64,000 bases of DNA from Macropodus opercularis (lineage: Eukaryota; Chordata; Actinopteri; Anabantiformes; Osphronemidae), in contig CM061094.1 of NCBI GenBank assembly GCA_030770545.1, forward strand, positions 372,001 through 436,000, given 5' to 3'. Below the pieces are notes generated by a model, which was given only the letters and a program-made list of their open reading frames with translations, searched no databases and was not told the DNA's origin. Position numbers and translations under genes: made by a program. This document shows positions 58,987 through 64,000 of this stretch, piece after piece (the first letter of the stretch is position 1; each line of letters starts with the position of its first letter).

Positions 58987-61900
58987 ATGGAGGGCAGCGG
59001 GCGTCCGCAGCTGCTGGCCTGGATCATAGAGCATGTCTGGACTCACAGGACGCTGGACGTGCAGGAAGGTTGGTTTCCTGGTGCCGGTACCACCGACTGT
59101 TCCTGGACATGAACGAGCTGTAGTCCACACACTGGAGCTAATATAAAGTCCTGCCACGGGTTGTACAGCTGGACTAGGACAAGTGGGGAATTCTAAGCTG
59201 GCTTTAATTGATGGCATTTGCGTTACTTTGCAGGGGAACAACAGCACAAGTACAACAATATCTGAATTTATTGCACAGGCGTCTTCTAGTAGAGTTAACG
59301 GTGAACTGAACGCACCTGGCTCTGCTGACCTGCAGTCAAAGCGTCCTGTGTCCTTCCTTCTAGTTATGGACCCGGCCCACTGGCCTGACGTGGACTCCCA
59401 GCCCTTGAGCCTGGCAGATGCCACGAGGCTGCGCGTCGCCTCTGCACAGGTTTATTGCATCGTGAAGAACAGGGACGTGCAACACTTTGAACGAGCGATG
59501 GGATTTGTGGAAGCCACGTACAGACTTTTACCGGGACTGGAGACTCCCCTCAGACACATGAAGATCATGTTTGGCCTCAAGACTATGGTATGGAAACCAG
59601 TTGTGTTTGCCTCCGTGCAGCAGTGTTTATCAATGTGCATCTGTGCATCCACCCCGTCTTCATTACCGCCTCTGTTCAGGTCGTTATGTGGATGCTGCGA
59701 TCAGGCAGAGGGATGGTTGACACTGTGTGTAAAATCATCACGTTTTTCCCAAGTCAACTGCCTCAGTACCAGGATCGATGTGTAAGTGTTCAGCGTCGGA
59801 AGTAGTTCTGCTCATGGTACCACTGACCCGAGAACACGTCCTCATCAGCAACAATAATTAAACTCTGTCACTGTTTGGCGGAGCTGAAGGAGACTTCACT
59901 TCAGTCATGTCCTAACCCTGAAGGAATCGATTCAACGGTGATGCTTTGTTTTCTTTCCTTTTCGATGCACAGACCCAATATGACATGTTCCTCATGAGGA
60001 AGAATCACCTGGACTTCAAAACTCTGGCACAAGCTCTGGCTCTGGACAAGGAGAAACGTAACGATTATATGATGGTTAGTTTTTCCACATAACGCAGAAG
60101 GATGGAGTCTGACGCTCGGGCAGAAAGTGTGATGTCACTTGCTTAGTTGTATTTTGTGTGTGTTGCTGCCGTGGTCACTAAATGTTCTTTGTCGAGTGGG
60201 TCGTAAACGTGCTGCTGGATACGTGTGCTGGCTCTGCCCTGCGTCCTGCAGGGGTCAGTGTTGACAGGCTGTGTTCTGAGATACTCAGTTTAGTACTTTA
60301 GTTTGTGCGTCTGCCCTCGTCAGTCCCTTCCTGTACAGCAGGACGCGCTACAGATCTGAACCGAAATGTAAAATGTCCACACACAACGTGATGTAAAGCA
60401 GAGCATTTGCGTTAAGCTCCTCTACTGCATCTCGTTACCTCTGACTCTGGTCTCTTGTAGTTGTGCTTCTATTCCAGCCTTACTTTACTCTAACTCAGAT
60501 GTCTGTGAGGCAGAAACAGGAGCAGGAAATATGGTGTCCAACATATGACTCTTTGGTGACGTGTATGTCCGTCTTTCAGAAACACCTGGACGAGCAGTAC
60601 GGTGAACGCTATGCCCAGAAAGTAGAGGACAGACTGCTGCAGTATCTGCACAAACTGGAGGCCGCGTTAAAAGGAGACACTTACATTGACAAGGTGTGTT
60701 TTATGTGTGTGCTTGCAGTTTGCTGTCACATATTTCAAATAGATGACCTGTCAAATGTCATTGTGCAACATGTGTGATTACAGTATATTTAAAAAGATTT
60801 GGCACAGAGAAGTTTTCAGTGTTGAGGTTTCATTCTTCACCACAGTACATTTAGTACTTGAAGGACCTAGTAAAGTTGGATGTATTGAGCAGTAAGACAC
60901 GTGTTGTAATTGTCAGACAATAGAGCCGCTAGTGGCCAAAGAATAGAATAAGGAGAACCATTATTACAACCCAAAAAATGACCAGCTGCGTTTGATGTGT
61001 TAACCAGATACTGAAGAAATCAAGTCCTGCTACTGAGGAGGAGAAGCTGCTGTTGGAACTGGTTACCTGTGACTCCATCACCATAGCAACAGCTCTAAAG
61101 AAGCTGCTGCACTGTGGTAGGTTCTGTACCCCGGAAACACACAAGACAAACTATATGCATGACATCACGTAACGACGCAATGAACTGAAACCAGCGTGGG
61201 TTGAAAACAGGATTAATGAACTAAATATAAGTGAACCACCGAAATTTAAAATAAATGATTAACAGATAAATGAAATACACAGAACGACTCCCTGTCAGTG
61301 TTGGTGCCAAAGTGAGTAAACAGTCTCCTTACTGTTAAAAACCTCACTTCTTGTTTTTGTGTTTTGTTTTCATTTATGGTTTTGTTAATCAGAATATTTT
61401 TCCTGTGCGTTTCTTCAGATTTTCCATGCTGTCGTCAGGCCAGGATTCCAGGGTCATCAGGAAACGGAGACACTGAGATCGAAAGCTCTTCTCTGTCAAA
61501 ACCTCTCAACTCCTCTAAGGCTGCTCTTCTAGAGGCTTCTGCCCAAGACGTGGCCAAACATCAACGAATATTAGAGGTTGGTGACGTCGTCAACAAGGTG
61601 GAAGAAAAAAGCAGCACCACGGGAGTGGAGGTCTGTCAGGGAAGCAGGCAGCCTGCCAGCCCTCCGCATTTCTGCTCCAGACACCAGAGATGGGTGAAGA
61701 GCATCCTGCAGCAGTGTCCTGACGAGTGCTCGGAAGAGCTGCTGCTGCAGGCCAACCTCTCCCTGTCTCCCCCGCTCTTCCCTTCATCCTCATCCACCTC
61801 TTCATCACAGGACCTCACGCCGTCCGACCTCCTCCCAAGTCCCCCTGACCAGCCTCCACCATCCCAGACATCTGAAGAGAAACACGCCAGCAGCCCCTCA

Positions 61901-62797
61901 CAAAAGGAAGCTGTCCCTCGGCCACCGTTACCCAGAGACGTTCTTCTGCCCGCTCTGTCCCCGGTGGTTCGACTGATTGACGTCGCATCCACTGTTAAGT
62001 CCTGTCAGCCATCAGCAAATGATTCAGTCGTGTCTAGTAACAAAACGACACATATCTCACATAACAAAGACTCCGTATTCAATCTGCCAGAAAGTGTTCA
62101 GCTCCCAGACTTGACCTCCAGCTGTCAGCCAGCAACTCCACGACGTTTTTCCAGACTTTCTCGAAAATATCGACAAACTTGCGCCACCACCAGACATTTA
62201 GGGGCTCTAGGCTTTAGTCCAAACCCTTCAGATGAAACGACCAGCAAAGCCCAAACTACCTGTCCGATGAACCGTCCACGCTCGCTCTCTGATGGTTCTC
62301 TCCCTGGATCCTCGGTGTGTGCTGCCGACCTCATCCCTTCATCAGCCAGACTAGCTAAGCCAGTATGTCGTCCTGAGGCGCACAGCACCAGCTCTGCTCC
62401 TCTACTGACGCCACAGTCCACCGCCGTTGGCACCAATCGTCCGACTCTCAGGCACGACGGCGAAGCCTCCACCGCTCTGACGAGACCGTCGCCGCCCAGA
62501 CAGGTTGTGCTGCTACGGGCCTACGTGAATATGACTCGGCTGAGCTCTGAAGAGTGTCGCAGGATGACGAAGGGGAGATGCTGCCCTCGGGATCCTGTGG
62601 CTACAGGCAGAAGGGAGGAGGAAGACGACGCAGATTCCTCCTTTGATCCAAACACTCTGTACTCCAGTCATTCTTCAAGCAGTGACGGTGAGGACCTGAC
62701 TAATGACGACCCCGACTACAGACCTTGTATTAAAAAGAAGAGACTGCTCTTGGAGTACGAGGCTGCTCGAAGCCTGAAACATGGACAAATCGCTTGA
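58987..62797 (+). CDS. tinf2: TINF2 (TIN2), shelterin subunit with TRFH-like domain
   Basis: Exons 58987-59068 (tentative), 59364-59587, 59680-59781, 59973-60074, 60580-60693, 61008-61116 and 61419-62797; 675 aa from the ATG at 59366, or 703 aa from 58987. The region LADATRLRVASAQVYCIVKN, then HFERAMGFVEATYRLLPGLE, KIMFGLKTMVVMWMLRSGRG, CKIITFFPS and LDEQYGERYAQKVEDRLLQY aligns helix by helix with the TIN2 TRFH domain (human: HFPRVLEFLRSLRAVAPGL, then CMGLKAKVVVELILQGRP and [20 protein letters not shown]). TIN2 links TRF1, TRF2 and TPP1 on telomeric DNA. The long last exon encodes a low-complexity Ser/Pro-rich tail with FNLPES (residues 437-442 of the 675-aa form), possibly equivalent to the human TRF1-docking FNLAP. 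It ends in an acidic DGEDLTNDDPDY plus basic KKKR. The TERF1/TERF2 alternative is rejected: no Myb domain. Confidence 0.82.
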
Positions 62798-63154
62798 ACA
62801 TCCAACAGTGGAGGTTTCAAATCAGTACTTTTACTAATATTTGGACAATAATCTTACTTAGACGTATAAATCTTCATAGTATCCTCATGACCCAGCTTCC
62901 TTCAGCTAACGTGCTATATGGACAAATACCATGAGCAAAAGGCTAATGTTGGTCAAACCGGGACGAGGTGTAAGAATGTCGCCGTTTCTTTCCCCTGAAG
63001 GTACTAATATGAGCAGTGGGTCAGACGTGGCTGATATGAAATGTGTCTGATCGTTTTCCAGCTTGGTGGAAGGCAGATTGATACTGAAGTCTGGCTTTGA
63101 CTTGATCCAAACTGGTTTTGGTAAATGTTTGATGCTGACGATTTAACATGGATT

Positions 63155-63160
63155 ATTAAA
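63155..63160 (+). terminator. tinf2: Poly(A) signal ATTAAA of tinf2
   Basis: ATTAAA in ggattATTAAAaaac, 358 bases after the stop codon. It is the only good candidate in the following 0.8 kb. Confidence 0.45.
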
Positions 63161-63169
63161 AAACTTCTC

Positions 63170-63840
63170 ATTCGCTTAATAGTTATAATGAATCACCTAA
63201 GTGGGCTTTGAACTGCTTAACAGTGACTCGTGACTCTCATGACTCCTGTCAGTAGCCGTCGTTGGGGACACTTCCACCACAGCCCTCTCACATAACGGGA
63301 ACTTCCATGAATCCGTTTTCCCTGTAGCTGCACCTGAGCCGGTCCCAGCTGTCATCAGACGTGTGACAGGACAGAGGCCTGAGGAACCGCTTGCCTTGAC
63401 TTTGGGTTTAGAGGCGCTAATACATTCCAAACAGCTAGCAGCGCTTCGAACAGTTCATCTGCACTGTGTCATCCGAAGGACGCAAAGACCCAGCAGGGCG
63501 TCGCAGGTGAGGAGTCGCATCCTGTCTGCATAACGGAGCACCACGAGGAGCCGAGCTGAGGCAGGAGCCACCCAGACTCGGCTCATTGAGCGGATGGCAC
63601 CGTGGGATGGCGGCCGGAGGGACTCTCCTCCTTCTGCGCCAGCCAATCGTCTGAGCGTATGAGAGTGGCTCCAGTGGCATGACAGGACCAGCTCTGAGCG
63701 AGAAGATAAATCTGTTTACATGTCTGTGTTTACACTGTGCCATTGCAGGGAATAGTAGATAGGATGAGGACAGTGTTGGCTTTGAGGATCACAACAACCT
63801 AGACTGTACAAAACAGGAAGAAGATCACGTGGAACCGGAA
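63170..63840. other. Intergenic region after tinf2
   Basis: No gene is supported. A minus-strand open frame at 63435-63743 is arginine- and proline-rich without a known domain. Confidence 0.4.
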
Positions 63841-63913
63841 CTCTTCTCTATCTCTTCACTCCAACCGGTCAAGGCAGATGTTCTCCCACTGATCCTGGGT
63901 CTGCTGGAGGTTT
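63841..63913 (+). repeat. Fish LINE 3'-tail repeat, copy 2 (truncated)
   Basis: tctctatctcttcactccaa, then ccggtcaaggcagatgttc and cctgggtctgctggaggttt: the same repeat as at 53137-53301, in the same orientation, sharing the phrase atctcttcactccaacc exactly. It stops in the part encoding no protein. Confidence 0.65.
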
Positions 63914-64000
63914 AAAATTTACAATTTATTGATTGGCTCCAGTTCAAAGCTGCTCTATGTGGATTAGTTGGGTTTAGTTGTGTCAGGTCTTAAACCTCAC

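Noticed and set aside
59364..62797. Identification of the last gene as TERF1 or TERF2 because of its TRFH-like helices
   Set aside because: There is no C-terminal Myb/SANT DNA-binding domain, and the helix sequence aligns better with TIN2.
1..64000. CRISPR arrays, phage, plasmid or bacterial-type operons
   Set aside because: Gene structure, introns and repeats are vertebrate throughout, and no regularly spaced direct repeats were seen.

Overview
The window is a piece of a vertebrate chromosome, almost certainly from a ray-finned (teleost) fish with a compact genome. The genes are multi-exon with GT-AG introns, many only 75-150 bp long. AATAAA signals and CpG-rich promoters flank them, and the introns carry interspersed repeats typical of fish, including two decayed Tc1-like transposons, LINE tails and (CA)n tracts. 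No bacterial operon, CRISPR array, rRNA or tRNA gene was seen.

Layout from left to right: the last two coding exons of chmp1a (+, 153-968); a single-exon slc10a3 (+, 4874-6283); a complete 42-exon fanca (+, 8944-22195); znf276 (-, 28659-23311), tail to tail with fanca; a three-exon CC chemokine (+, 31930-32383); a 16-exon vps9d1 (+, 33406-44010); a long gene-poor stretch (45.6-49.5 kb); a six-exon short-chain dehydrogenase-like gene (-, 51939-49525); spata2l (+, 54166-55997); a two-exon mitochondrial peptide deformylase, pdf (-, 58315-57434); and tinf2, a shelterin component (+, 58987-62797). Reading frame and splice phase were followed by eye through every coding exon. The reconstructed proteins are about 1433 (fanca), 605 (znf276), 662 (vps9d1), 534 (spata2l), 238 (pdf), 675-703 (tinf2), 243 (SDR), 89 (chemokine) and 469 (slc10a3) residues.

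chmp1a, fanca, znf276, vps9d1 and spata2l all belong to the human 16q24.3 neighbourhood, and the fanca/znf276 tail-to-tail arrangement is the same as in human. slc10a3, pdf, tinf2, the chemokine and the SDR are not part of that human cluster, so the block mixes conserved synteny with lineage-specific neighbours.

The genes do not form one pathway. Themes present are genome maintenance (FANCA in the Fanconi anaemia core complex, TIN2 at telomeres), endosome and Rab5-type biology (CHMP1A, VPS9D1), linear-ubiquitin/NF-kB signalling (SPATA2L-type adaptor) and mitochondrial translation (PDF). I found no clearly new multi-gene system. The most interesting observations are an intronic CpG-rich second promoter in vps9d1 whose two small in-frame exons would give an isoform lacking the MIT domain; facing poly(A) signals only 14 bp apart at the fanca/znf276 junction; a fanca 3' splice site that abuts a (TG)n microsatellite; a perfect 22-bp hairpin in a fanca intron; and an SDR-fold gene with no evident catalytic Tyr-x-x-x-Lys.
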